A stretch of 34,682 nucleotides of DNA from Kitasatospora xanthocidica (GTDB lineage: Bacteria; Actinomycetota; Actinomycetes; Streptomycetales; Streptomycetaceae): the NCBI RefSeq assembly GCF_014656195.1, contig NZ_BNBY01000054.1, forward strand, positions 1 through 34,682. Reading direction: 5' to 3'. Position numbers and translations under genes: made by a program. Shown piece after piece: positions 16,771 through 25,318 of this stretch. Positions within the stretch are counted from its first letter, which is position 1. Each line of letters starts with the position of its first letter. The notes beneath the pieces were generated by a model. The model did no database searches. It had not been told where the DNA came from and saw only the letters and a program-made list of their open reading frames with translations.

Positions 16771-17224
16771 CCAGACGCCAGTCAGCCGAGCCGTTTGAGG
16801 GTGTACTGGAGCTCACCGGCCCCATCGAATCCGCCGCGCACTGGCAGGGACTCATCGACGGGGCCTGCTCCACGGCTCGATCCACCGCCAGACCATGGTC
16901 GCCACCCTGCGCATCGACCACTGCCCCGCCCCGTGGATGCTCACCGGGCCCGCGCTGGCCACCGCCTACAACCTCGCCTACCCCTGCGCCCTCGCCCGGC
17001 TCGGAGTGCCGGCCAGCGCCCTGACCGGACCGCAAGCCTGGGAGGACTGGCTCCTGGCCCGGCCGCAGTGCCGACACCACGCCCCGGCGACACGGCAGGT
17101 CCGGAACGCGACGGCGGCCTGGTGGCGAAGCTGCGCGGCCTGCCACTCTGGCCCGCCCGCCGTCGCGGTGGACGGACACACGACGGGACCTGACCGAGCG
17201 GGCCAGCGCGGGACAGTGCCGTGA
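16771..17224 (+). pseudogene. Frameshifted hypothetical protein gene
   Basis: The first frame gives GVLELTGPIESAAHWQGLIDG, ending near 16862 at a run of four G. The continuation in another frame starts GLLHGSIHRQTMVATLRIDH and runs through APWMLTGPALATAYNLAYPC, AWEDWLLARPQCRHH and WWRSCAACH to the stop at 17224. Adding one G to gacggggcctg joins them as IDGGLLHGS. The downstream frame also offers an ATG at 16895 and could be translated alone as 109 residues. It is unrecognised and has several cysteine/histidine residues but no defined motif. It is followed 12 bp later by the intact 17237 gene. Confidence 0.55.
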
Positions 17225-17236
17225 CAGCATCACGGC

Positions 17237-17665
17237 ATGCGGCGGGCGAACAACGATGAGACGTACGTGATGGACCTCTGCGATGAGGTCCTCCAGGAGA
17301 CAGGCAAACGCCAGTACCGCTTCGACTGGCTCCGGGGCGACCCAGGCCGCAACGGCCGACCGGGACGGCGGCTGCCGGTCGACGCGTACTGGCCTGAGCA
17401 CGGCCTGATCGTCGAGTACCGCGAGCTGCAGCACGACAAGCCTGTGCCGTTCTTCGACAGGCCGGACCGGCTCACCGTCAGCGGCGTCCACCGGGGCGAA
17501 CAACGACGGATCTACGACCGGCGCCGCGACGTCCAGATCCCGGCGAACGGGTTACGCCTGATCGTCCTCCGTCCCGCCGACCTCCAAGCGAACGGCAGAG
17601 GACGGCTGCGCAGGCATCGCGAGGCCGACCTCGCTGCCATCCGGCACGCGCTGCTGGAACCGTGA
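17237..17665 (+). CDS. Hypothetical protein, possible PD-(D/E)XK nuclease-like fold
   Basis: Basic protein of 142 residues, of a kind I recall as common and uncharacterised in Streptomyces. The central stretch VDAYWPEHGLIVEYRELQH has the order of a restriction-endonuclease-like core: an aspartate, a hydrophobic strand, then E-Y-R-E in place of ExK. HRGEQRRIYDRRRDVQIPAN and LRLIVLRPADL complete a plausible alpha/beta fold. It therefore may bind or cut nucleic acid, which is inference from motif spacing. It starts at ATG 17237 just after the decayed 16771 gene. No partner methylase or helicase is visible. Confidence 0.7.
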   Translation: MRRANNDETYVMDLCDEVLQETGKRQYRFDWLRGDPGRNGRPGRRLPVDAYWPEHGLIVEYRELQHDKPVPFFDRPDRLTVSGVHRGEQRRIYDRRRDVQIPANGLRLIVLRPADLQANGRGRLRRHREADLAAIRHALLEP

Positions 17666-17811
17666 CGGCAACGACCTGAGGCGCCGCTTTCTCGATGAGT
17701 TGAGGCTCACGGTCGGTGATCTGCGCAGCCTCAGCGGTACCCACCAGTCTGCCGGTCGGCGATTGACATGATGAGCGGCGGCAAGTCTCAGGTGTCTCTT
17801 GAGGAGCGACT

Positions 17812-18387
17812 ATGGCGTTCAAGACCGAAGCCGATTGCGAAGTCGCCGAACGGGACGAGTGGTCCTACACGCCGGCTGTCGGCGTCGGACCGCTCCGGTT
17901 CGGTATGACCGTCGACGAAGTGGTCGAGGCAACCGAGATCCTCGGCCAGACGAAGGTCAGCGATTGTGCACGGGACCACGCGCTCTTCTCGCCGGCTTGG
18001 AAGGTCGAGGTCCACCGTCGCGGAGCGGCCCCTTCACCGCCCGCCGTCACGGCCTACGTGAGCCAGGCCGCGGGACTGTTCTGCATCGCTGCCGACGCCG
18101 TGCACGGTCCCCAGGTCGCGTACGACGGTATCCCGCTGGTCGGGCGGGATCTGTCGGACTTGGAGAACGACATGATCGAGTACGCCGAGACAATGGACGT
18201 GCACTTCCGCTACACGCCCGAGGGCTACGCAGGACCGGATGAGTCCGGGGTCGTGATGCGTGGTCAGCTGGTCGGGCAGGCACTCCGATCGCGTCCGCTG
18301 TTCATGGTGACGCGTGACGGCGCGCATACCGAATGGGACTCGCTGCCCTCCGCGGAGTACCGCGTCAACGGCCAGTCCACGGCCTGA
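17812..18387 (+). CDS. Hypothetical protein
   Basis: Soluble protein of 191 residues. The ATG is preceded by gaggagcgact, a strong ribosome binding site. The segment GVGPLRFGMTVDEVVEATEI resembles a strand-turn-helix repeat found in uncharacterised actinobacterial proteins. The rest is mixed alpha/beta, acidic, with two cysteines. No signal peptide, membrane segment or catalytic motif is seen. It stands alone, 146 bp after the nuclease-like gene. Confidence 0.8.
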   Translation: MAFKTEADCEVAERDEWSYTPAVGVGPLRFGMTVDEVVEATEILGQTKVSDCARDHALFSPAWKVEVHRRGAAPSPPAVTAYVSQAAGLFCIAADAVHGPQVAYDGIPLVGRDLSDLENDMIEYAETMDVHFRYTPEGYAGPDESGVVMRGQLVGQALRSRPLFMVTRDGAHTEWDSLPSAEYRVNGQSTA

Positions 18388-18899
18388 CGGGGTGTGGCTC
18401 CGCCCCGTTCACACCGGCAGGGTCATAGCCACTTTCGGAGCGCGCCGTCATCGCCAGTGCTCACCAGCGGCGTACCGGCTCCGGGTGGCCCCGATGCCTT
18501 CACGGCCACCAGATCCCCGGGGCGCAGCGGGGCGGCCGGGACTTCGACGGCAGCCTGGCGTTCCGGCACCAGGTAGGTGGTGCTGCCGCCCTCGCGGGCG
18601 CCGGCCGTGCCGCGGTCCACCTGCGGCCCCGTGCCGCCCGCACCGGGAGCTGCGCCCACCCCGCTGGCACACTCACCACTGAACCGGCCACCGTCGTCCT
18701 TCCGGTCCCCGGACAGCTGCTGCCGGAGCTCGACCGGCTGTGGATCATCCACGCCGAGGGCTTCCGGCTCGCCCTCTGCCAGCGACATGTGCCTGTCCTG
18801 CTCACGGCGTGTCCCCCTGGCCCCGGCGCTGCGTCGTCGTAACCGCCGACGGCTTCCTGAAGTTTGGCCGAGCGACCACCCACGAAAGCGAGACTGCCC
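18388..18899. other. Gene-poor stretch with two protein-like scraps
   Basis: No complete gene. On the minus strand, 18423-18590 reads TYLVPERQAAVEVPAAPLRP and LVAVKASGPPGAGTPLVSTG, which resembles the end of a real protein. On the plus strand, about 18673-18840 reads TVVLPVPGQLLPELDRLWII and HAEGFRLALCQRHVPVLL, open to a TAA but without a start. Both look like remnants of different genes brought together. Confidence 0.35.
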
Positions 18900-19745
18900 G
18901 TGACCGTCCTCTGGATCAACGGCCCCTTCGGCGGCGGCAAGACGACGCAGGCCACCAACCTCCTGCGGGAGCTGCCCGGCTCGGTCGTGTTCGACCCCGA
19001 GAAGGTCGGCTGCATCCTGCGTGAGACCTTTCCCGGCAAGCGCCGGGACTTCCAGGACTTCCCGGCCTGGCGCCCGCTCGTCGCCGAGTGCGTCATCCGT
19101 GTCCACGAGGAGAACGAGGGCCGTCCGGTCGTGGTCCCGATGACCCTCCTGAACCGCGAGTACGCGTCCGAGATCCACGACCGCATCCGCTCAGCCGGCG
19201 CCCCGCTGGTGCACCTCCTGCTCCACGCCGAGCCCGGCGCCATCAGCACTCGCGTCGAGGGCAGCATGGAGTACCCGGGCGACGAGGAGCGCAGCGAGAA
19301 GGTCCGGGTCTTCCGCCGCAAGAAGGCGCCGGTCTACGCCGAGGCCCACCAGCAGTGGCTCGGCGCCCAGGCCGAGGTCATCGACACCACGCACCTCGCC
19401 CCCGCACAGGTCACCGAGCAAGCCCTCAAGATCATCGGCGAACTGCGAGCCCCACCCCAGCGGCAGTGGCCGCCTCCACGAGGCCTGGCCGCTCACCGCC
19501 CTGCCGAGGCTCGGCCCGGACCGCGCCGCCCGCCAGAACGACACCGTCCGCCCGCAGCACCCCACCCACGCAGTCAAGACGCCCGAGCAGCCAGAGCACG
19601 GACGTCGTGCATCCTCCGGCGGCCTCCGGCTTTGGTCATCATGAGCGCCCGGCTCAGTGCGACCAGTAGGTGTCCTCGGTGTCCGGAGTCAGGCGCGAGA
19701 GCGGTCGGGCGAAGTCCGGAGCGTACGCGACGTCAGCGCCGCTGA
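18900..19745 (+). CDS. TmrB-like P-loop ATPase with replaced C-terminal tail
   Basis: The GTG at 18900 starts TVLWINGPFGGGKTTQA, whose Walker A loop lies at residues 8-15. DPEKVGCILRETFPGKRRDF, WRPLVAECVIRVHEE and VVVPMTLLNREYASEIHDRI follow. This order matches the tunicamycin-resistance protein TmrB (WINGAFGSGKTQTA, DPEKMGFALR, IVPMTI), recalled from memory, so a kinase-like P-loop role is likely but its substrate is not known. Sense ends at about residue 183 (ALKIIGELR, near 19450), close to the family's usual length of about 197. The remaining 100 residues to 19745 are Arg/Pro-rich and overlap the 3' end of the opposite gene. Another frame there reads GRLHEAWPLTALPRLGPDRA, which looks like a scrap of a different gene joined at this point. 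Confidence 0.75.
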   Translation: MTVLWINGPFGGGKTTQATNLLRELPGSVVFDPEKVGCILRETFPGKRRDFQDFPAWRPLVAECVIRVHEENEGRPVVVPMTLLNREYASEIHDRIRSAGAPLVHLLLHAEPGAISTRVEGSMEYPGDEERSEKVRVFRRKKAPVYAEAHQQWLGAQAEVIDTTHLAPAQVTEQALKIIGELRAPPQRQWPPPRGLAAHRPAEARPGPRRPPERHRPPAAPHPRSQDARAARARTSCILRRPPALVIMSARLSATSRCPRCPESGARAVGRSPERTRRQRR

Positions 19746-20280
19746 CGGACATGGTGAGGGTGACCGTCCCATCCGGTTCCGGGGAGAGCGCGACCCAAAC
19801 GGCGATTCCCTCCGAGGTCGCAGCGCTGAGGTAGTCCGGGCCCTCGTCCGGGCTGCTCAGGGTCCAGGTCGGCGGCTTCTGCTGGTAGCCGCGCAGGCGC
19901 CAGGCAGCCTCGATTCGGTCCTTGAGCTCCTGCCGATGGGACGCGCTGATCCTGGTACGGGCGGTGAACCGCCGGTCGACGGTGGACAGCTTGCTCGGTG
20001 TGCCGTCCGGGCGCGGCTCGTACCGGCTGACGGTACAGCCCCTGTCGCTCAGCACCAGGCCGGGGTTCAGGCTCCCCAGTGTGTCCTGGACGGTCCGGTC
20101 GCTGAGTGCCTGGAACTGCTCCGGGGTGTGGCGGACGGTCTCGGGCCCGGGCTTGGACGAGTAGTCGACGGATCCGATGGCCCACCACGCACCGATCTGG
20201 AGAGCGAACATCACCCCGACCAGGCCGGCGAGACCCACCACGGCCCCGAGACAGCCCTTCGCCAGCCCCTTGTCGAACAC
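19654..20280 (-). CDS. Hypothetical membrane-anchored protein
   Basis: Protein of 208 residues with one hydrophobic segment at about 10-37 (LGAVVGLAGLVGVMFALQIG) and the remainder probably outside the membrane. The external part has a TVSRYEPRPDGTPSKLSTVD stretch and ends AYAPDFARPLSRLTPDTEDT. The GTG at 20280 follows ggggagg. It is transcribed after the lipoprotein gene at 20386-21159, and a perfect 18-bp palindrome lies 59 bp before its start. Function unknown; it may act at the envelope with the lipoprotein. Confidence 0.8.
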   Translation of the reverse strand: MFDKGLAKGCLGAVVGLAGLVGVMFALQIGAWWAIGSVDYSSKPGPETVRHTPEQFQALSDRTVQDTLGSLNPGLVLSDRGCTVSRYEPRPDGTPSKLSTVDRRFTARTRISASHRQELKDRIEAAWRLRGYQQKPPTWTLSSPDEGPDYLSAATSEGIAVWVALSPEPDGTVTLTMSVSGADVAYAPDFARPLSRLTPDTEDTYWSH

Positions 20281-20338
20281 ATCGCCTCCCCAGTCCTGCT
20301 CCGTCCCGTCACCGTAGGCACGGGACCCGCAGGGGCGC

Positions 20339-20356
20339 TTGAGTACGCGTACTCAA
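20339..20356. promoter_or_regulatory. Perfect 18-bp palindrome, probable operator
   Basis: TTGAGTACGCGTACTCAA is fully self-complementary with no loop, so it is better explained as a binding site for a dimeric protein than as a terminator hairpin. It lies between the lipoprotein stop and the start of the 20280 gene, where that gene's promoter should be. Confidence 0.55.
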
Positions 20357-20385
20357 CCGTCGTGGGCGCGCCGCGCCGCGCCGGA

Positions 20386-21159
20386 TCAGCCGGACACGGT
20401 CGCGAGGCGGTGGACCTGGGCGGTCACCAGGTCGCTGCGCAGGGCAGGTGTGCGAACGGTGTCGTCGGCGGTGAGGAGGAGGGCGCGGTTGTCGCCGACG
20501 GCCGCGTAGAGGTAGACACGCGTGAACCCGCCCTGGGACGCCACCGCGCCGGTCGGTGCGACGATACGGAAGCCCACGGCCGGAACCTCCAGCCCCTCGA
20601 CGGGAACCGCCTCGACCCGCAGCTGCGGCCCGCTGCCCGCCCGGAAACCGGTGCAGCCACCGCCGTACACCGCACGCTCCAGCGCGTCAAAACGCTCCCG
20701 GGACCGCCCGTCGGCAAGGCTCCCGAGGTCCGCCAGGGTCCGGTTGCCGAGCACGTTGTCGCCGGTGACATACCAGCGACGGGCGGAGTCCGGCAGTTGC
20801 TCGGAAACCGCGGTGAGCACCGGCCCGCACCCCGGGTACCGCTGGACCCGGCCGGCCAGGTCGGCCGGTGTGCCGGGCGCCGCCTTGGCGGCTTCGGTCG
20901 TGCTGCCCGACGGAAGGTCGGCAGCCCGCAGGAGCGAGGCGTCCAGCTGCTCCCGGGACAGGGGGGCGAGCGGCTTCCACGGCACGGCCGACGAGGCCGA
21001 CGGGGACGCCGGGGCCGGTGGAGACGACGCGGACGCGGCGCCACCACGGTCAGGACCGGCCGAAGACGCAGGCCCCGGGGCCGGTGCGGACGAACAACCC
21101 GCCACGAGACCGGTCATCGCCAGCATCACCGGCGCCAGCGCCAGCGCCCGCACCTGCAT
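20386..21159 (-). CDS. Secreted lipoprotein
   Basis: Precursor of 257 residues with a classical lipoprotein signal: basic start MQVRA, hydrophobic core, and lipobox LVAGC with C22 as the lipidated residue. A Ser/Ala/Pro-rich tether (about 23-60) leads to a folded domain with WYVTGDNVLGNRTLADLGSL, YGGGCTGFRAG and FTRVYLYAAVGDNRALLL, resembling sensor-type lipoprotein domains of actinobacteria. It is placed on the outer face of the membrane. The gene is the first of two minus-strand envelope genes and begins 50 bp downstream of the astacin gene's end. Confidence 0.88.
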   Translation of the reverse strand: MQVRALALAPVMLAMTGLVAGCSSAPAPGPASSAGPDRGGAASASSPPAPASPSASSAVPWKPLAPLSREQLDASLLRAADLPSGSTTEAAKAAPGTPADLAGRVQRYPGCGPVLTAVSEQLPDSARRWYVTGDNVLGNRTLADLGSLADGRSRERFDALERAVYGGGCTGFRAGSGPQLRVEAVPVEGLEVPAVGFRIVAPTGAVASQGGFTRVYLYAAVGDNRALLLTADDTVRTPALRSDLVTAQVHRLATVSG

Positions 21160-21208
21160 GTGCCTGCGCGAGCCGCGACGTGGACGCGGAGCGCGCCCAG
21201 GCGTCCCA

Positions 21209-22735
21209 TCATGTGACGACGGGCGGGATGATGCGCGGCTTGAACGCGATCTTGGCTACGTTGATCCGACTGTTCCCGCTCCCGCGCCACGAGATCGCCA
21301 GTAGGTTCCTATGCTCGGCCAGGCACGGCGCGTCGTCGGATGACTCGTCGTCGAAAACGAACTTCTGGCTGCACGGCCCGCTGTCGACCGACCATCGAAG
21401 GTTGATCTTCTGGGCTCCTTCTCCGGTCCACCCGAGAAATACGAGTCCATCCTGTCCGGCCAGAGACGGGGAGTACGCGCTGGTGTCGTCGAGCGTCACC
21501 TTGTCCTCTAGGCCAAGAACGGTGGATCCGTCCAGGTTCACACGCGCCACATTCACGTTCCTGTTACCGGAACCTCGCCAGGAGATGAACAGTTGGCCAT
21601 CCTGGGAGGCCAAGGCGGGGGCTCCGTCGGAGGTCTCGTCGTCGAATATGTGCTTTCCGGTCCAGGATCCCCCACCGAGCAAACCGAACATAATGTTCAG
21701 CTTGTCGTCTTCTCCGGTCCATGCGAGGCATGTCATCCCCTGATGGATCGCCAGGGCGGGGCGGTATTCACTTTCCTCGTTCAGCGTCTCCTTGTTGATC
21801 AGGCCGGGAATGGCAAGAGGATTCCCGCGGATGTCCAATTGTGCAAAGTTCAGCTTGTTGGCTCCCTCGCCCGTCCAGGCTATCCAGGCGCGCCCGCCGT
21901 CCGGGTCTGGCAGTGACGCAAGGGCTGGGCCGTCGATCGAGGTTTCCACGGATGTGCACTTTGCCGGGAAAGTGAGACCGTCATCGTCGGAGAGGCGCAC
22001 GTTTATATCCTTATTGCTCTCCCCCGTCCAGGCCAGGATCACATACTTCCCATTGGAGGTGATAGCGGGGGAGAATTCGGTGGACTCGGGTATTGTGATC
22101 TTCTGGTTCAGGCCGATGACTTCCTCGTAGAGCGCGCGCACGGCGACGATGTCACCTTTGCTGGGATTGTTCCGCTGTCCGATGGCCGGACAGACGGCCG
22201 GAGACTTGATGGAGATAGTCGGCTGGGTGACACCGCCGACCGAGATTCCGAACGCCGTCTGGGAGTAATGCATGATCGATCCGCAGTCGTAGCTGCCGAG
22301 CTTGCACCCTTCGGTGATATCGAACTCGCTGGTTCTTCCCGGCTGGACGTTGGACTCGTTGACGATGACCACGCGATCCCGGTCGGGTCGCTGATGCTCG
22401 TGGATCAGTCCGATCGCGTGGCCGATCTCGTGCATGACGTTGCCGGCTTTAAAACTTCCGGAGGCAATGTCACAGGCGATGTCATCCTCTCCCGTCGGGT
22501 TAATGTCGCGGCCAGTGCTGGTGCTGCATCCGGTACCGGCGACGAACCCGGTGAAGACGCTCTCGGTGGTTCGCGGTATGAGCCGGACGATAGACACCGC
22601 GTTCCAGGCGTTGATGGCATCGGTAACAGATTTCCGCTTGGCTGTCCCAGGGGGGAAATCTGTGGCATTGATTTCGAATGGAATTATTCCACCCGGCCAG
22701 CGATCGCTGCTTGTCGGCGACAGTCCAAATGCCAC
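21209..22735 (-). CDS. Astacin-family metalloprotease with six propeller-like repeats
   Basis: Zinc endopeptidase of 508 residues from the preferred GTG at 22735, which follows aggcaggaaaaa; an in-frame GTG at 22780 has no binding site. The protease domain (about 10-210) begins DRWPGGIIPFEI and has the astacin signature HEIGHAIGLIHEHQRPDRD with zinc ligands H102, H106 and H112 and catalytic E103. The Met-turn is SIMHYS with Y157. Residues 225-508 hold six repeats of about 48 residues with a core such as LAWTGE..KDINV, IAWTGEGANKLNF and ISWRGSGNRNVNV, which should form a six-bladed beta-propeller, perhaps for glycan or protein binding. Oddly, neither signal peptide nor activation propeptide is visible, and codon use is less GC-biased than in neighbours, suggesting recent transfer. 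Two small genes precede it on the same strand. Confidence 0.88.
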   Translation of the reverse strand: MAFGLSPTSSDRWPGGIIPFEINATDFPPGTAKRKSVTDAINAWNAVSIVRLIPRTTESVFTGFVAGTGCSTSTGRDINPTGEDDIACDIASGSFKAGNVMHEIGHAIGLIHEHQRPDRDRVVIVNESNVQPGRTSEFDITEGCKLGSYDCGSIMHYSQTAFGISVGGVTQPTISIKSPAVCPAIGQRNNPSKGDIVAVRALYEEVIGLNQKITIPESTEFSPAITSNGKYVILAWTGESNKDINVRLSDDDGLTFPAKCTSVETSIDGPALASLPDPDGGRAWIAWTGEGANKLNFAQLDIRGNPLAIPGLINKETLNEESEYRPALAIHQGMTCLAWTGEDDKLNIMFGLLGGGSWTGKHIFDDETSDGAPALASQDGQLFISWRGSGNRNVNVARVNLDGSTVLGLEDKVTLDDTSAYSPSLAGQDGLVFLGWTGEGAQKINLRWSVDSGPCSQKFVFDDESSDDAPCLAEHRNLLAISWRGSGNSRINVAKIAFKPRIIPPVVT

Positions 22736-22836
22736 TTTTTCCTGCCTTTCGTGAGTCCGTGAGATACCTGAACCGGCCACCGCGGTGCAGAGGAGTCGCG
22801 TCGGGGATCGACATGGTCGGCCGACTTCGAGCAGCC

Positions 22837-23094
22837 TCAGTCCCGGGTATCGCGCCTCACCAGCCGCGCTTCTCCTCCGGAAACCTCCACGCGGTAGTCT
22901 CCGAGAGACCCTAGAGACCCAGCTTCGTGCAGTTCTCCAGGAAGAGCCAGGTCGTGAACCGCTTCACCGGGTTCCGGTGCGAGTTCGACCATGACGGATT
23001 CGGTCCCTGATGCGCTTTCACCGGTCGGCGGCCCCACTCGGGTCGCGGCTTTGATATTGCCGTCTCTGTCGGTGATGACGATTGCCCTGGGCAT
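22837..23094 (-). CDS. Small hypothetical protein in astacin operon
   Basis: Acidic protein of 85 residues, beginning MPRAIVITDRDGNIKAATRV, with VELAPEPGEAVHDLALPGEL and YRVEVSGGEARLVRRDTRD. It looks like a small all-beta domain; no signal peptide or known motif is seen. The ggagg seven bases before its ATG lies within the 15-bp gap after the stop of the preceding gene, so the two are tightly linked. The astacin gene starts about 100 bp further on. It could be a chaperone, inhibitor or partner of the protease; that is speculation from position. Confidence 0.75.
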   Translation of the reverse strand: MPRAIVITDRDGNIKAATRVGPPTGESASGTESVMVELAPEPGEAVHDLALPGELHEAGSLGSLGDYRVEVSGGEARLVRRDTRD

Positions 23095-23109
23095 GCTTCA
23101 GCCTCCGCT

Positions 23110-23388
23110 CTAGGGAATCCAGGCATAGATGAAGAACGTCTCGCTCTGATCCGGCTGCTCGTTTTGAACCCTCAGCCAATATGTGTCTCTGATGACAGGA
23201 ATCTCCTCCGATCCAACCCCCCGCGAGACGCCGTGCCATTCCGTCCACAGCGTGTGCTTTCCTGGTCTTGTGGTGTTGGGCATGGCCAAAGCGAAATAGG
23301 GGCCCGGATAGACGGCAAGGCTGAATCCGAAGCTACCGCTCTGACCTGCCGCAAGAAAGCATTCCTGCGAAGTGTACTGATTCCCCAT
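23110..23388 (-). CDS. Small hypothetical beta-rich protein in astacin operon
   Basis: Protein of 92 residues, start ATG at 23388 (MGNQYTSQECFLAAGQSGSF) chosen because sense begins there; upstream codons are arginine-rich. Alternating hydrophobic and aromatic residues (FSLAVYPGPYFALAMPNTTR, DTYWLRVQNEQPDQSETFFI, ending YAWIP) indicate a beta-sandwich. There is no signal peptide. It is the first gene of a three-gene group with the 85-residue protein and the astacin, sharing their lower GC. No family recognised. Confidence 0.72.
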   Translation of the reverse strand: MGNQYTSQECFLAAGQSGSFGFSLAVYPGPYFALAMPNTTRPGKHTLWTEWHGVSRGVGSEEIPVIRDTYWLRVQNEQPDQSETFFIYAWIP

Positions 23389-24239
23389 TTTCACGTCCCG
23401 ACGTGATTTGAGTGTGATCTGATGGCGTAGCCGATGGTCCGGAGGAACCGCTCTCGACAGCCGCTTGCTCTCAAGCTCCTCGCCCCCGCCCCGGGCGCCC
23501 ACTCAAACTGCACCAACCAGGTGATGCGGGGTGGCGTGGTTGACCTGTTCGAGTCTGTGTCCGCTGCGGGCGATCACGACAGTCGCCGTGGCTGAGCGCA
23601 TCGGCCGTCGGTGGACACGTTCCTCGCCAGGCGCCTGCTCCGGCCGAGAGTCCCTGCGCGGGGCCGGCCGCGCCGTCGGGTCAGCGCTGGTAGGGGTCAC
23701 CGGCGCCGTGTGCCGTGGTGATGTAGGGCCGCGCAGCATCAGGGTGTTGGTGCCCGGGGCATGAGGGCCTGGTGAACGAGGGGCAGGGCGAGGGTGTAGG
23801 AGCTGCCGGGGAGTTCGGTGGTGGTGACGGCCGGACGCAACTGGTGGGAGGTGAAGGGGCCGGTGTTCCGGCCGTCGGTGCGGGAGGCGCGAGCGGCGCC
23901 CACCGCGACACCCTGCTCGCTTCCGCGACCTACGGCTGCTCCGCTACCACTCGCCCCCGGGTCCGACTCGATGCGCCCCCTCTCAGCCACGCTCCTCCGG
24001 CGCGATCACCGGCCGCGGCCGCGCTGTTTTCGTGGCGGTGTTGTTCCCGGAGCGCCGGGTGAGGTTCCAGGAGCGGTCGGCGGCGTGCGCCGTGGGCCGC
24101 CGGATGTGGTGGTGGACCGTGAACGGGCGGCACCGGCGGAGATTCCGGGCGCCTGATCTTGCCGAGTTCCTTCGGCGGTCGACTGCGACTGCCGCGCTGT
24201 CCAGCCCTGTCCTGGCGTCCATACGCTGCCTGAGGGGGC
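23389..24239. other. Region without a recognisable gene
   Basis: Open frames exist on both strands, but none keeps protein-like composition. The minus-strand stretch around 23739-23870 reads GPFTSHQLRPAVTTTELPGS then SYTLALPLVHQAL and may be a scrap of a lost gene. The downstream part is continuous with the decayed toxin gene. Confidence 0.4.
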
Positions 24240-25318
24240 TGTGGGCAGGCCGTCCATGAACGCGCCGAGGATCTCTCGGATCTGGTCCCAACCGGGGTAC
24301 TGGTGCAGTTGCGCGGAGCCCGACCAGGCCTTCCTTCCACGGCACCACGGGTTCGGGGCCTGTGGGGTCCTGCCCGTAGAAGCGGTAGGGCACCGCGACA
24401 CGGTCTATGCCCATCGGGCCCAGATTGCAGTTGGTGTCCACCGCCTCACGCATGTGGTCGGCGTCAACCCGGCAGGTCTGGAGCATGAAGTAGGCGTCGA
24501 CAACGTCCTTGTAGCGGTGCCATGGTCCTGCTGGAGCCTCCCGCAGTCCGCGGGGCTTACCGGTCAGCAGTACGAGCTTGTCAGCAAGATGGTTGACGAG
24601 AGGGTTCAGCGGTGGTTGGAACGGGGCGAAGCCGGGTAACTCGAACGCGGTGATCGGACGCTGAGCAGCTTCAGGGCCCCCGATGACCGTTACCTTGGCT
24701 GGCGGCTTGATGTCGATCTCGATGGGAATGGGGTCGTCGACCGCAGGCGTGTAGCGGGGCCCGAAACCGCAGATCGACGGGCTGGGCAGTCACGATGCCC
24801 ATGACCTGCCCGTTGGGGAAGGTGTTCAGGTCGCCGACCGTGTAGCGTACCAGGCCGCCGAGCCCCACACCGTGCTCTGTCCCGACATGCCCCGGGGGAG
24901 CCGCGACGCGGCGGACCGCGCTTTCGACTGCGTCCCGGTACAACCGGGCCGCTCGGACCGGGTCCGGGTCGGTGACTGCGCTCGCACACAGGTCGAGGTC
25001 GAAGGCGCTGCGTGGCATGAGGTACTGCTGCGCAATGTCGGTGACGCCGGGCACGCGAAAGTCCTCAGGCCACATACCGTCCGCGGGCCGGACGGGCAGA
25101 GTGAGCGACGCGATCAACAGCCAGCCCAGGTCCTGGTCGGCGGTGATCCGGTGGGCCAGGTCCGACATCAGAATCTGCTGTAGTGCCCTTTGTTCATTGA
25201 TCTCCGGGTAACGGGCGCGGTCCGCCACCGTCTGACGGAAGTCCCGCCACTGGGGGAATGCCTCGCGGAATGTGCCGTCGAGATGTGCGGCGGTCTCCAG
25301 CTCTCCGAAGTCGGTCAC
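24240..25318 (-). pseudogene. abiEii: AbiEii-type nucleotidyltransferase toxin, frameshifted twice
   Basis: Toxin of a type IV AbiE abortive-infection pair. Starting at GTG 25318, which overlaps the antitoxin stop as GTGA, it reads TDFGELETAAHLDGTFREAF, WLLIASLTLPVRPADG and SAFDLDLCA, where DLD is the probable metal-binding nucleotidyltransferase motif. The frame shifts at the ggggccc run (24756-24762) into YTPAVDDPIPIEIDIKPPAK, PLNPLVNHLADKLVLLTGKP and WHRYKDVVDAYFMLQT, typical of AbiEii C-terminal parts. It shifts again near 24310 into AQLHQYPGWDQIREILGAFM. The natural end cannot be placed exactly; sense stops near 24240. Family assignment rests on recalled motifs and the antitoxin neighbour. 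As written the gene cannot give a full toxin. Confidence 0.72.
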
